Source: Eubacteriales bacterium (GTDB taxonomy: Bacteria > Bacillota > Clostridia > Lachnospirales > Lachnospiraceae). Taken from it: a DNA stretch of 56,023 nt. Of this stretch, positions 25,235-33,469 are shown one piece after another. The stretch covers positions 1 through 56,023 of the forward strand of contig JAUNJF010000023.1 of assembly GCA_030533405.1 (NCBI GenBank), written 5' to 3'. Numbering within the stretch: the stretch's first letter is position 1; every line of letters begins with the position of its first letter. A program made the translations under genes and the position numbers. Under the pieces are notes generated by a model, which was not told the DNA's origin, did no database searches, and saw only the letters and a program-made list of their open reading frames with translations.

Positions 25235-27745
25235 ATGAAGAATAAAAAAAGAATACGGATGATAGGGTTAATATGTATTCTGATTTCGACCATTTTATTG
25301 CTGTCTAGACTGTTTGTCAGGACATATGATACTGGAGATGTGAAGAAAGCATATCTAACTTGGGGTTGTTTTGTAGATGTGTCGCAGGACCGTTCATATG
25401 CTGTAATCAATGACGGAGAGGACATGATTTATTATGTCGATTGGGTGAATCAATCCGTAAAATATATCTTACAAGGTGATGATATACCGGTGGATCACGG
25501 ACAACCTATGGAGGTTTGCCTGGATGAGGACAATAATCTCTATTTACTGGTTGTCGAGATGGATGATTCCGGAAAAAGAAATTTAGCAGAGCATGTATTG
25601 TTATATGATGCAAATGGTAAGTATCAAAAAGCGTATAAAACGATAACAGAGGAAAGTGATATCGCATGTGTAAGAACGATTGGCGTATATGTTGTTGATG
25701 GAACAATGTATTATGTAAAAGCACAGGAGGATAACTACGCTATTTGTTCTATTGATTTGGTAAATGAAAACACAAAGGTACTTGCAGAATTTGAATATCC
25801 GAAGAACGCAAATGTTCAGAATGCAACGTATGATCAAGATGGATATGTAGTTAATTTTACGGATGGTAGCATCGTAAATGCGAAATTTGATGGAAGTATA
25901 TCTCAGATTGCGCGATTTAATTTTAAAACGAATGATGGTTCTGATGATAATGTATATCCAGATATGTGTATTCATGTGGATGATCAGTATTATTTTTTGG
26001 ATAAGAAATATTTTGATTGTATATGTAGTTTGAAAGATAATCAGATTCGTAAAGAATATACTTTAGCAGAATTATATGATTGGGATCCAGAATTGGAACA
26101 GAATGATTATAGAGCATATCATGATGAGATTGTGGACAACTCTATTGCGGTGTTAGATTCCAAGGAAGATACATTTTTCTTTGCAAGCAATGCCAATTTA
26201 TTTGTGGTGCATGATGGGGAAATGCGTTCTCTTTATGCGACAGATGATGGTCTTTTGTTACCGACAAAATATATGATAAAGAACATTTACAAATTATATG
26301 GTTTGTATGTGGGAATTATTTTGGGGATGATAGGTCTTTTGACTTGTTTGTATTATATTATTCGGTATCGATTTAAGGTGCTGTATAAAACGCTTGTGTG
26401 GCTGATACCATCTGTTGTAATTGCATTTAGTTTGATTACGGTAATCGTTGTTAATCGTGTGGAAAAAATATATTTAGATGATGCAAAGTCAAAACTAGTA
26501 GCCATAAGTTCGCTTGTTGCGGCCTCTATGGATAAGGATTTGATTCATGAGATTGATGATTTGGATGACATTACGAATGGAAATGCTGCAAAAATAATGG
26601 AGCAGTTAAAACAGATCATTAGTGCGCATGCAGAATGGGGTGAGGACATATCATTTAATTTATATGAGTATGATCAGACCCAGTGTAATTATATTATTAT
26701 AGCCTATCCACAGGAAGAAAGAGAATTTTTGAATACTTATTTTTTGCAAACAGAGGAAAATCTCCAAAAAGTGTTGGTGGGAAAATCAAATACAGCATAT
26801 TCGGAAACTTTTGGTAATGATAATTATTTCATGGATGCAATTACAATTATTTATGATAAGGGAGATCCGATTGCGCTTTTGGATGTCTACGAATATATGG
26901 ATAAAATGAATGAGGATATTCGTTCGTTACAGCATTCCATTATTGTGATTGCAGTGTTGTTCACCGGCATTGTTATTATTTTGTTGGTTATAGTAGTAAG
27001 ATATATTACAACAAATTTGGAGAAAACAAGTCAGGTCATTGAGAAAATTTCTAGTGGAGATTTGGAGGCTCGTGTGGAGAAGCTACCAAAGGATGAGATT
27101 GGAATTGTAGGACAAGGAATCAATGATATGGCAAAGCAGTTGAAAGAACTGTTTGAGGAACAAGCTGAATTTTCAAAGCAGGTAATAGAGAGTCTTGTTG
27201 GAACAATCGATGCGAAGGATAAGTACACAAATGGTCATTCAATTCGTGTGGCGCAGTATTCGGTAGAAATTGCAAGAAGAATCGGTAAGAGTGAGGATGA
27301 AATGCAACAGATTTATTATTCTGCGCTGCTACATGATATTGGTAAAATCGGTGTTCCAGATGATATTATCAACAAAAAGGGTAAATTAACGGATGATGAA
27401 TTTGGAAGAGTCAAGACACATCCGGAAATTGGATATGAAATTTTAAGTAAATTGTCGAAGCTTGAAAATATTTCAATCGGTGCATATGCGCATCATGAGC
27501 GAATTGATGGAAATGGATATCCGCTAGGGCTCAAGGGGGATGAGATACCAGAGCTTGCCAGAATCATCTGCGTGGCGGATACATACGATGCGATGACATC
27601 GAATAGAAGTTATCGAAAAACAATGCCACAGGATCAGGTTAGAAGTGAGCTAGAGCGGGCAAAGGGTACACAGTTGGATGCGCGATTTGCACAGATTATG
27701 CTAGACTGGGATATTGAAACATATCCGAATGGATATCCAGATTAA
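25235..27745 (+). CDS. Membrane receptor with HAMP and HD-GYP domains (c-di-GMP phosphodiesterase)
   Basis: 836 aa from the ATG at 25235 (TTGGGGGA upstream); an ATG at 25208 abuts its SD too closely. TM1 is at about 8-28. An ectodomain of about 310 residues has repeated short beta motifs, like a YWTD or propeller fold. TM2 and TM3 lie near 350-380 and 395-415, a second extracytoplasmic region runs to about 570, and then TM4, HAMP and HD-GYP follow. H700-D701 (HDIGK) and G761-Y-P with DTYDAMTSNR are intact, so c-di-GMP hydrolysis is expected. A TATAAT at 25186 may be its -10. Confidence 0.92.
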   Translation: MKNKKRIRMIGLICILISTILLLSRLFVRTYDTGDVKKAYLTWGCFVDVSQDRSYAVINDGEDMIYYVDWVNQSVKYILQGDDIPVDHGQPMEVCLDEDNNLYLLVVEMDDSGKRNLAEHVLLYDANGKYQKAYKTITEESDIACVRTIGVYVVDGTMYYVKAQEDNYAICSIDLVNENTKVLAEFEYPKNANVQNATYDQDGYVVNFTDGSIVNAKFDGSISQIARFNFKTNDGSDDNVYPDMCIHVDDQYYFLDKKYFDCICSLKDNQIRKEYTLAELYDWDPELEQNDYRAYHDEIVDNSIAVLDSKEDTFFFASNANLFVVHDGEMRSLYATDDGLLLPTKYMIKNIYKLYGLYVGIILGMIGLLTCLYYIIRYRFKVLYKTLVWLIPSVVIAFSLITVIVVNRVEKIYLDDAKSKLVAISSLVAASMDKDLIHEIDDLDDITNGNAAKIMEQLKQIISAHAEWGEDISFNLYEYDQTQCNYIIIAYPQEEREFLNTYFLQTEENLQKVLVGKSNTAYSETFGNDNYFMDAITIIYDKGDPIALLDVYEYMDKMNEDIRSLQHSIIVIAVLFTGIVIILLVIVVRYITTNLEKTSQVIEKISSGDLEARVEKLPKDEIGIVGQGINDMAKQLKELFEEQAEFSKQVIESLVGTIDAKDKYTNGHSIRVAQYSVEIARRIGKSEDEMQQIYYSALLHDIGKIGVPDDIINKKGKLTDDEFGRVKTHPEIGYEILSKLSKLENISIGAYAHHERIDGNGYPLGLKGDEIPELARIICVADTYDAMTSNRSYRKTMPQDQVRSELERAKGTQLDARFAQIMLDWDIETYPNGYPD

Positions 27746-27779
27746 TGTAGAATCTGTAAAATAGAAAAGGAATAAAGAT

Positions 27780-28289
27780 ATGAACATTAAGAAAAAAAGA
27801 GTAGAGAATTTAGTAACAACCATTATTTCCATTGTATTAGTGTATGTATTAACAACGGCAGTGGCGAAGGTGGCACAGGCTACGATGGATGCAGAGCAGA
27901 TTCGTAAAATGATGAGTGTGATTAGAGGAGCTAATTATGCTGCGGGATTTTTAGCGTATGCAGTCGGAATGATTATCAGTTTTAATTTGATTTTCAAAAA
28001 GGGATATGCAATGAAAAAACTCTTTGCGTCCTCATTTATAACAATGTTTTTTTGTGATGGATTGATGATGATTGTTGCAATTATTATTGTAAAGCTTGTT
28101 GCAAATATAGGTGCACAGAATATGTCCATGGTTGTTTTGGTAACACAGTTTGTTATTCGATTTTTTGTGCTTTATATTGGATGTGCAACGACAAATATGT
28201 CGGATGCAGAGCGGGAAGAAATGCAGAAGCAAAATGAAGAATTCCTAGTGCAGTATGAGCAGCAAAAGGCGGAGAAGAAAAAGAAATAA
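27780..28289 (+). CDS. Small four-helix membrane protein of unknown function
   Basis: 169 aa with a weak AAAAGGAA upstream. It starts 34 bp after the HD-GYP stop, so probably shares its transcript. Four hydrophobic helices lie at about 12-32, 50-70, 80-105 and 115-138. The C-terminus is a highly charged coiled-coil-like tail (MSDAEREEMQKQNEEF ... KAEKKKK). No family recognised. It could be a helper of the upstream receptor, judged from position only. Confidence 0.65.
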   Translation: MNIKKKRVENLVTTIISIVLVYVLTTAVAKVAQATMDAEQIRKMMSVIRGANYAAGFLAYAVGMIISFNLIFKKGYAMKKLFASSFITMFFCDGLMMIVAIIIVKLVANIGAQNMSMVVLVTQFVIRFFVLYIGCATTNMSDAEREEMQKQNEEFLVQYEQQKAEKKKK

Positions 28290-28305
28290 AATGGATGGAA
28301 TAGAA

Positions 28306-28343
28306 AAGCCAGATACTTTGATTTAAAGTATCTGGCTTATTTT
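28306..28343 (+). terminator. Terminator between convergent genes
   Basis: AAGCCAGATACTTT pairs with AAAGTATCTGGCTT across GATTT and is followed by ATTTTG. On the minus strand it is followed by TTTTC, so it may also end the GGDEF gene at 28357. Confidence 0.8.
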
Positions 28344-28356
28344 GTTAGGTTAAATA

Positions 28357-30237
28357 TTATCTGACATCTTTTTTTCTAGCGCGTTTGTTTTCATACATTC
28401 GCATATCCGCTGTTTGGATACATGCGATTAAGGAAGCGCTTGGGTCTTCTGCTAATTCACATATTCCGACGCTTGCTCCAACCTGATAATTGCTGAGGCT
28501 GGCATTTTCGCGCTCTAACGCGTCATTCAGTTCATTACGGAACTCTTTTGCACGATTTGGTGTTGGAAGACTGATAAAGGCTGAAAACTCATCTCCACCA
28601 ATTCTTGCACAAAAATCTCCTGGTTTCATTATACTATTTAATGCATTTGCTAAGGTGATGATGGCGCGATCACCTTCTGCATGACCGTAGGTATCATTGA
28701 TTGTTTTGAGATTATCCATGTCGATACTGACAATTCCAAAATTGTTACCATTAAGTCTTGCAGAAACAATGTTTTCTTGTAAAAGCTTATCAAATCCTCT
28801 TCGGTTAAAGATACCAGTTAATGGATCCTTTTGGTAAAGGGAACGAATTTCCTCCAAGTGTGCCATTTGTTTGTGCGTCTGACCATTTTCAATGGCATTT
28901 GCTAATGTCATTAAAAATCCTTGTGTATAAATATCAAACCAACCTGTAGAAGGTATTGTTGCAGCCATGTAACCATATACCAGGTTCTTAAAATGAATGG
29001 TAAAGATAAAGTAATTGTTTGGCTCATCATCACTCCAACATTCATCTGGAAGAATGTTCCTTCTAGGGAATTTGACATTTAGCTTTTTAGCAGGTTGATC
29101 TTTTTCAAAGACTTGCTTTAAGACCATATGATTTGTAAATGAGCTATCATTTTCAATAGCATCAGCACCTTGTTCGTCACTATCCAAGAAACAAAAATAT
29201 GCTTTGTCACTACGGATAAACCAACGATATTTATCTGCAACATTCATATATTCATCAAATTCAAAAGCATCCTGGTAGTCAATAGATGAAAGAAAAATAT
29301 TCTTTGTATCTGATATGTGATGATGGTCACCGTCTAGGTAATCTGTAATATTTTTAAATTGATATTGTTCGCCACAACCACAGCTTTTATGTAGTCTTGT
29401 TTTTGCTTCGATACGATTAATGTATTCCGCTTCTTCTTTGTTGTGGGCAATGTTATCAATAATTTCGACTGCACGTTCAGCCATCGTTTCGAAATCAATT
29501 TCCAATGAGGTGAGTGTTGGTTCATAGGTCTTGGCTTCATCGATAAAATCAAAACCACTTACGCAGACATCTTCTGGAATACGAACATTACGTTTGCGCA
29601 GTTCCTCGCAGATGGAGAATGCCATATAGTCGTTCGCACATACGATTGCCTGTGGATAAGTGTCACGATCTGTCATAAACCAATTCATTGCTTCTTCGCC
29701 CTTGTTTCGCCAAAAATCACCGTGGAAAATCATGTGTTCCGTAACAGGTATATTTTTTTCCTTCATGACATTGAGATAGCCTTGTAAACGTTCAGCAGTA
29801 TCCACAATACCTTCTTTTCCTGACATATAGCAAATATCAGTAAATCCGTGTACATCTGTAAAGTGACGTACCATATTTTCGATAGAGGTGGTATTCTCAA
29901 GCAATATGGAATAGCAATTATCGCGTTGCGTTCTCATATATATAATTGGACAGGTTGCTGTTTTTTTCAAAAGGTCATACAATTCATCAGCCATTCCTGG
30001 AATATCAAAAACGTCTTCGGTAACAATAATGCCGTCAAACATAGAAAAATCTGGTATATGGATACATGATTTTTCACCTTCTGCATATAAGTAATGGCTT
30101 TCAAAATAACAACCGTAGGAACAAAAAGTCACAACATCATAGCCTAGTTTGTTAGCGCTTTTGGTAATTGATTCGCTAACGGTATGTTGGTACTCCCAAG
30201 CAATTTCACCTACGAGGAAAGCTATTTTTTTATGCAT
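28357..30237 (-). CDS. LacI/PBP1-like sensor fused to a GGDEF diguanylate cyclase
   Basis: 626 aa from the ATG at 30237, which has GGAGGAGGTG five bases upstream. A longer frame from 30315 would read through that SD. Residues 5-290 resemble a LacI-type periplasmic-binding fold (AERLQGYLNVMKEKNIPV, AIVCANDYMAFSICEELRKR, VCVSGFDFIDEA), with no signal peptide or HTH. A GAF-like linker runs from 320 to 455. GGDEF spans about 465-626 with an intact active site at 547-551. The inhibitory-site RxxD is KPGD, so product inhibition may be weak. It should be a cytosolic, ligand-controlled c-di-GMP synthase. Confidence 0.9.
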   Translation of the reverse strand: MHKKIAFLVGEIAWEYQHTVSESITKSANKLGYDVVTFCSYGCYFESHYLYAEGEKSCIHIPDFSMFDGIIVTEDVFDIPGMADELYDLLKKTATCPIIYMRTQRDNCYSILLENTTSIENMVRHFTDVHGFTDICYMSGKEGIVDTAERLQGYLNVMKEKNIPVTEHMIFHGDFWRNKGEEAMNWFMTDRDTYPQAIVCANDYMAFSICEELRKRNVRIPEDVCVSGFDFIDEAKTYEPTLTSLEIDFETMAERAVEIIDNIAHNKEEAEYINRIEAKTRLHKSCGCGEQYQFKNITDYLDGDHHHISDTKNIFLSSIDYQDAFEFDEYMNVADKYRWFIRSDKAYFCFLDSDEQGADAIENDSSFTNHMVLKQVFEKDQPAKKLNVKFPRRNILPDECWSDDEPNNYFIFTIHFKNLVYGYMAATIPSTGWFDIYTQGFLMTLANAIENGQTHKQMAHLEEIRSLYQKDPLTGIFNRRGFDKLLQENIVSARLNGNNFGIVSIDMDNLKTINDTYGHAEGDRAIITLANALNSIMKPGDFCARIGGDEFSAFISLPTPNRAKEFRNELNDALERENASLSNYQVGASVGICELAEDPSASLIACIQTADMRMYENKRARKKDVR

Positions 30238-30316
30238 ATTAACACCTCCTCCGCATAAATGTAAGTGATAGGGCATTATGCCTTTTCTCACTATGAATCG
30301 GCCGGAATATTTCAAT

Positions 30317-30337
30317 ATTATGAACGATATTCATAAT
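30317..30337. promoter_or_regulatory. Palindrome upstream of the GGDEF gene
   Basis: ATTATGAA-N5-TTCATAAT, a perfect 8-bp inverted repeat about 80 bp ahead of the ATG at 30237. This is a plausible operator; the binding protein is unknown. Confidence 0.4.
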
Positions 30338-30410
30338 AATCATTTCCTAATTAACATATATCATTATTTTACCACGATACGCGGAAACTGTCGAGAATTA
30401 TGCAAAAAAA

Positions 30411-30569
30411 ATAAAAGTCATGCAAGCATCTATGATAAAAGTCATGCAACCATTCATAGATGCTTTGCATCTATTTCATGGACGGCTAGCGCCGTATAAT
30501 AAAGGAAAAATAAACGTCCTTACAAGTAAACTTGCAGGACGTTTGTTTTCCCTTTATTGCATGACTTAT
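30411..30569. repeat. Palindromic/MITE-like region with AAGTCATGCAA repeats
   Basis: ATAAAAGTCATGCAA occurs twice as direct repeats (30411-30425 and 30435-30449) and again inverted as TTGCATGACTTAT (30557-30569), right after the rubrerythrin stop. Between the inverted copies lie a CATAGATGC inverted partner, a small ACGGC/GCCGT hairpin and the long hairpin at 30498. I see no coding content in this 335-bp gap. Confidence 0.5.
30498..30558 (-). terminator. Long hairpin terminator of the perR-rubrerythrin operon
   Basis: AATAAAGG...AAACGTCCT pairs with AGGACGTTT...CCTTTATT over nearly 29 bp, with two wobbles and one bulge. Read on the minus strand, the core ends in TTTATTTTTCC, which suits termination about 15 bp after the rubrerythrin stop. 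Confidence 0.7.
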
Positions 30570-30572
30570 AGC

Positions 30573-31160
30573 TTAACCAAAGTATCTGTCAAGCATTCCC
30601 TTTAATGCTTTGCCATGTCTTGCCTCATCTTTCGCCATCTCCATTACTGTGTCGGCAATGGCATCAAGACCATTCTTTCTACATAATGCTGAGAGATCTG
30701 CTTTTCCAGCTGTAGCACCAAACTCGCAGTCTACTCTCCAAGCAAGGTTATCTTTTGTTGTAGCCTTCATATTTTGTTCAAGATCCTCTCCAAGAAGCTC
30801 TGCAAATTTTGCAGCATGCTCGGCTTCTTCGAAAGCAGCCTTTTCCCAGTAGAGACCGATTTCAGGATATCCTTCTCTATGCGCGATTCTTGCCATGCAT
30901 AAATACATACCGACTTCGGAACATTCACCCTGGAAATTTGCCATTAATTGTTCAAAGATATATTTTTTATCTTCTTCTGAAATATTGGCATTATTTTTAA
31001 CAGTTTTTGCATAGACACCATATTCATGCTCTGCTGCAAGTTCTAATTCACCTTCCATTTTTGTAAATTTTTCACCACTTACGTGACATACTGGACACTC
31101 TGCAGGTGCCTCTTCTCCTTCATGTACATAACCACATACTGGACATACCCATTTTGCCAT
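30573..31160 (-). CDS. Reverse rubrerythrin (N-terminal rubredoxin, C-terminal diiron domain)
   Basis: 195 aa, with AAAGGAGGA ahead of the ATG. The rubredoxin-type FeCys4 module comes first (C6, C9, C22, C25), followed by a ferritin-like diiron four-helix bundle with Glu/ExxH ligands (EEAEHAAKFAEL, KDEARHGKAL). This is the reversed domain order of clostridial reverse rubrerythrin, an NADH-linked H2O2 and O2 reductase. It lies 16 bp downstream of perR on the same strand, so it is probably repressed by PerR and induced by oxygen or peroxide. Confidence 0.93.
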   Translation of the reverse strand: MAKWVCPVCGYVHEGEEAPAECPVCHVSGEKFTKMEGELELAAEHEYGVYAKTVKNNANISEEDKKYIFEQLMANFQGECSEVGMYLCMARIAHREGYPEIGLYWEKAAFEEAEHAAKFAELLGEDLEQNMKATTKDNLAWRVDCEFGATAGKADLSALCRKNGLDAIADTVMEMAKDEARHGKALKGMLDRYFG

Positions 31161-31176
31161 TGTTGTTTCCTCCTTT

Positions 31177-31575
31177 TTATATCATGTTTTGTTGTTTTAT
31201 TTGACATTCCGGGCAGATGCCGCGGAATAAAATATCATAATCTAGAAACTCGACGCCATGTGTGTCATGAATTTTCTTTTTCAAATTCGGAATGACATCC
31301 ATGTCGACATCAGACACATTGCCACAGTGCATGCATCTTACATGATAGTGCTCATGCAGTGTGAAATCAAAATGATCTGGTCCGTTTGGAATCGCAATCT
31401 TTCGGATTTCCCCTTCTTCAGCTAGAATATTCAAGTTCCTGTACACAGTCCCCTTTCCCACAGAAGGGTGTTCATTCAATATATATTGATATACTTCGTC
31501 AGCTGTAACATGACTTTTAAGCTTTCTGACTGCATTGAGAACAAGTTCTTTTTGAATCGTATGTCTTCTTTCCAT
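31177..31575 (-). CDS. perR: PerR-type Fur family peroxide regulator
   Basis: 132 aa with AAGGAG nine bases upstream. The winged-helix domain spans 1-75 (VGKGTVYRNLNILAEEGEI). The structural zinc site is C81, C84, C121 and C124. H36, D70, H76, H78 and an Asp at 89 or 91 fit the Fe/Mn sensing site whose histidines are oxidised by peroxide in Bacillus PerR. Co-transcription with reverse rubrerythrin supports PerR rather than Fur or Zur. Its promoter contains a symmetric site and its RBS lies in a second palindrome, consistent with autoregulation. Confidence 0.88.
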   Translation of the reverse strand: MERRHTIQKELVLNAVRKLKSHVTADEVYQYILNEHPSVGKGTVYRNLNILAEEGEIRKIAIPNGPDHFDFTLHEHYHVRCMHCGNVSDVDMDVIPNLKKKIHDTHGVEFLDYDILFRGICPECQIKQQNMI

Positions 31576-31583
31576 CTGACTCT

Positions 31584-31610
31584 CCTTATTAGGAATGGTT
31601 CTTAATAAGG
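31584..31610. promoter_or_regulatory. 27-bp palindrome over the perR ribosome binding site
   Basis: CCTTATTAGGAA and TTCTTAATAAGG are inverted around TGG, with one mismatch pair. In the perR mRNA the 3' arm contains the AAGG of the SD, so a folded leader would hide it. At DNA level it could be an operator at the transcription start. Confidence 0.6.
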
Positions 31611-31639
31611 ATTATATATCATTAATGATAAAAACGCAA
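31611..31639 (-). promoter_or_regulatory. perR promoter with symmetric operator in the spacer
   Basis: On the minus strand: TTGCGT (31639-31634), a 17-bp spacer and TATAAT (31616-31611). The spacer contains the perfect 14-bp palindrome TATCATTAATGATA (31617-31630), similar in type to the AT-rich PerR box. Confidence 0.7.
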
Positions 31640-31668
31640 GAGTTTATAATAAAAAGTCTCTTTTTAAT

Positions 31669-31692
31669 AAAAATGAAAAAAGTTTCATTTTT
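31669..31692. promoter_or_regulatory. TetR operator 1
   Basis: AAAAATGAAA-N4-TTTCATTTTT, ten paired positions on each side, immediately upstream of the -35 of the tetR promoter. The same half-site recurs at 31721-31742. Confidence 0.7.
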
Positions 31693-31696
31693 GTTA

Positions 31697-31725
31697 TTGA
31701 CAAATGGCAGGTGTATGGATAAAAT
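31697..31725 (+). promoter_or_regulatory. Promoter of the tetR-hydrolase operon
   Basis: TTGACA (31697-31702), a 17-bp spacer and TAAAAT (31720-31725). It is flanked by operator 1 on the left and overlapped by operator 2 on the right. Confidence 0.8.
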
Positions 31726-31742
31726 GAAACTAGATTCATTTT
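31721..31742. promoter_or_regulatory. TetR operator 2 overlapping the -10
   Basis: AAAATGAA-N6-TTCATTTT starts within the -10 hexamer and extends past the start of transcription. It has the same half-site as operator 1, centred 51 bp away, about five helical turns. Confidence 0.7.
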
Positions 31743-31779
31743 AAGAGTGTGACAGTAGAAGCAGAAAGGGGTAAAGCTT

Positions 31780-32448
31780 ATGCCAAAAGTATCAGAGGAA
31801 TACATCCAAAAAAAGAAAAATATGATTGTGCAGGCAGCTTACACATTGTGCTTGCGTAAGACGGTAAGTACAGTGACGATGCAGGATATCATCAATGAGA
31901 CTGGTTTGAGCCAGGGTGGAATTTATCGTTTTTATAAGGATATTGATGCAATATTTAGTGATATGTTTTTGTTTTTACGAGAGAAGGAAAGTATTAAAGC
32001 ACAGGTGGATGAGATTCTATCTCATGCGGATGATGTGCCGATGAAAGAAATCACCAATCGAATTTTTGATATGTTAGCAGATTTTATGGAGCGTGAATTG
32101 ATGGGAATTGCAAAGGTTGATTTTGAAATTAATGTGCTTGCAATGAATGAACCAGAACGTGTAGATCAGATTTTGAAAAACATTCCTAATGTTGGAAATA
32201 TGGAATATTTGACAATGCGCATGATGCAATATATGACTGACAAAATGAAGGCAGGTAAAATGCATCCACGGGTGTCGATAGAAGAGTTGTTTTCATTTAT
32301 ATCATCTTCTTTTTCAGGGATTCAGATGACTTGTATTGTGAACAACTGCTACAAGCAGGAGGAAAATCCTTTTTCACATTTATTTCAGCCAAAAATTCAG
32401 TTACAAACATTGGCTAGGACAGTGAATTATTTAATTGGGGAGGAATAA
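31780..32448 (+). CDS. TetR family transcriptional repressor
   Basis: 222 aa, with AAAGGGG upstream. The N-terminal HTH is typical (TMQDIINETGLSQGGIYRFYKDIDAIF, about 33-58). The C-terminal helical ligand domain has no close match that I can name. Two copies of the palindrome AAAATGAA/TTCATTTT bracket its own promoter, so it very probably represses itself and the alpha/beta hydrolase four bases downstream. An inducer that is a substrate of the hydrolase is a reasonable inference. Confidence 0.92.
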   Translation: MPKVSEEYIQKKKNMIVQAAYTLCLRKTVSTVTMQDIINETGLSQGGIYRFYKDIDAIFSDMFLFLREKESIKAQVDEILSHADDVPMKEITNRIFDMLADFMERELMGIAKVDFEINVLAMNEPERVDQILKNIPNVGNMEYLTMRMMQYMTDKMKAGKMHPRVSIEELFSFISSSFSGIQMTCIVNNCYKQEENPFSHLFQPKIQLQTLARTVNYLIGEE

Positions 32449-32452
32449 GAAC

Positions 32453-33433
32453 ATGACAAAGGAAAAAATATATGAGGAAGAATATGTGAATATTAATGGT
32501 GCAAATCATTATTTATTGCATTATAAGACAAAACAAGAGAATCCGGTTTTATTATTTTTGCATGGCGGACCAGGGCAGTCGGAATCTATGATGGCTTATA
32601 TTGTAGAGGATTATGCAAAGCGGAATTACAATATTGTGTATTACGATCAGCGGGGGGCTGGTAAAACTTTTTTGAAGAATAAGAAGCTAAGAGCAAATAC
32701 GCAGATTTTAAAGGATGATTTATTGGAAATTGTTCTTTATTTGAAGAAGATGTATGGGAAGGATAAGATTGGTATTTTGGGTCATTCCTGGGGAAGCGCA
32801 CTCGGTAGTATGTTTGTGCTCGAGCACCCGGAACATGTGCTTTGCTATATTGGATGTGGACAGGTTGTGGATGTGATGGAAAATGAGAGAGTTGGCTATC
32901 AGAAGTTAAGGGAAGCGATTGAACAGGCGGGAAACGATAAGGATCACAAAGCGTTGGAAAAGATTGGAACCTATCCGCTAGAAGGTGAATTTAATATGAA
33001 TTATATGAAAAAAATGGGTCAGATTCGAAATTTGCAGGGAAAGTATAATCTCGCCATTAAGGCGGACAAGTCTTTTGTTCGTATGATTATGAAATCACCA
33101 ATTATTGGTCTTCGGGATTTGTATCCATTTATGGTGGGAATTCTTTATAATAAACAGGTGACATCAGAATTAATGGCTTTCGATTTGCGTAAATTTGGTG
33201 TAAAATACGATGTGCCAATGTATTATGTACTTGGTGAAAATGACCAGCAAACTCCAGTAGAGATGGGTGTGCAGTATTACGAGGAAATAGAGGCTCCTAA
33301 TAAGAAACTGTATATCATTAAGAATGCAGGTCATGCGCCAATGGTGGATAATACTGTAGATTATCGTGAGGCTATTTGTGAGATTGTAAGAGAAATATTG
33401 GCAAAGGAAGCAAATTGTTATAATAAAATATGA
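32453..33433 (+). CDS. Alpha/beta hydrolase, proline iminopeptidase-like
   Basis: 326 aa from the ATG at 32453, with GGGGAGGAA upstream; a TTG-initiated longer frame would read through that SD. The oxyanion motif HGGPG (37-41) and DQRGAGKT are typical of proline iminopeptidases and related hydrolases. The nucleophile elbow is GHSWG (S112), the acid is likely the Asp of LGENDQQTP and the base the His of NAGHAP near the C-terminus. There is no signal peptide, so it is cytosolic. It could release N-terminal proline or hydrolyse a small ester; sequence alone does not decide. Confidence 0.88.
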   Translation: MTKEKIYEEEYVNINGANHYLLHYKTKQENPVLLFLHGGPGQSESMMAYIVEDYAKRNYNIVYYDQRGAGKTFLKNKKLRANTQILKDDLLEIVLYLKKMYGKDKIGILGHSWGSALGSMFVLEHPEHVLCYIGCGQVVDVMENERVGYQKLREAIEQAGNDKDHKALEKIGTYPLEGEFNMNYMKKMGQIRNLQGKYNLAIKADKSFVRMIMKSPIIGLRDLYPFMVGILYNKQVTSELMAFDLRKFGVKYDVPMYYVLGENDQQTPVEMGVQYYEEIEAPNKKLYIIKNAGHAPMVDNTVDYREAICEIVREILAKEANCYNKI

Positions 33434-33469
33434 ATTGAAATTTTAGAAGATTATCGGACGACAGAAGAA

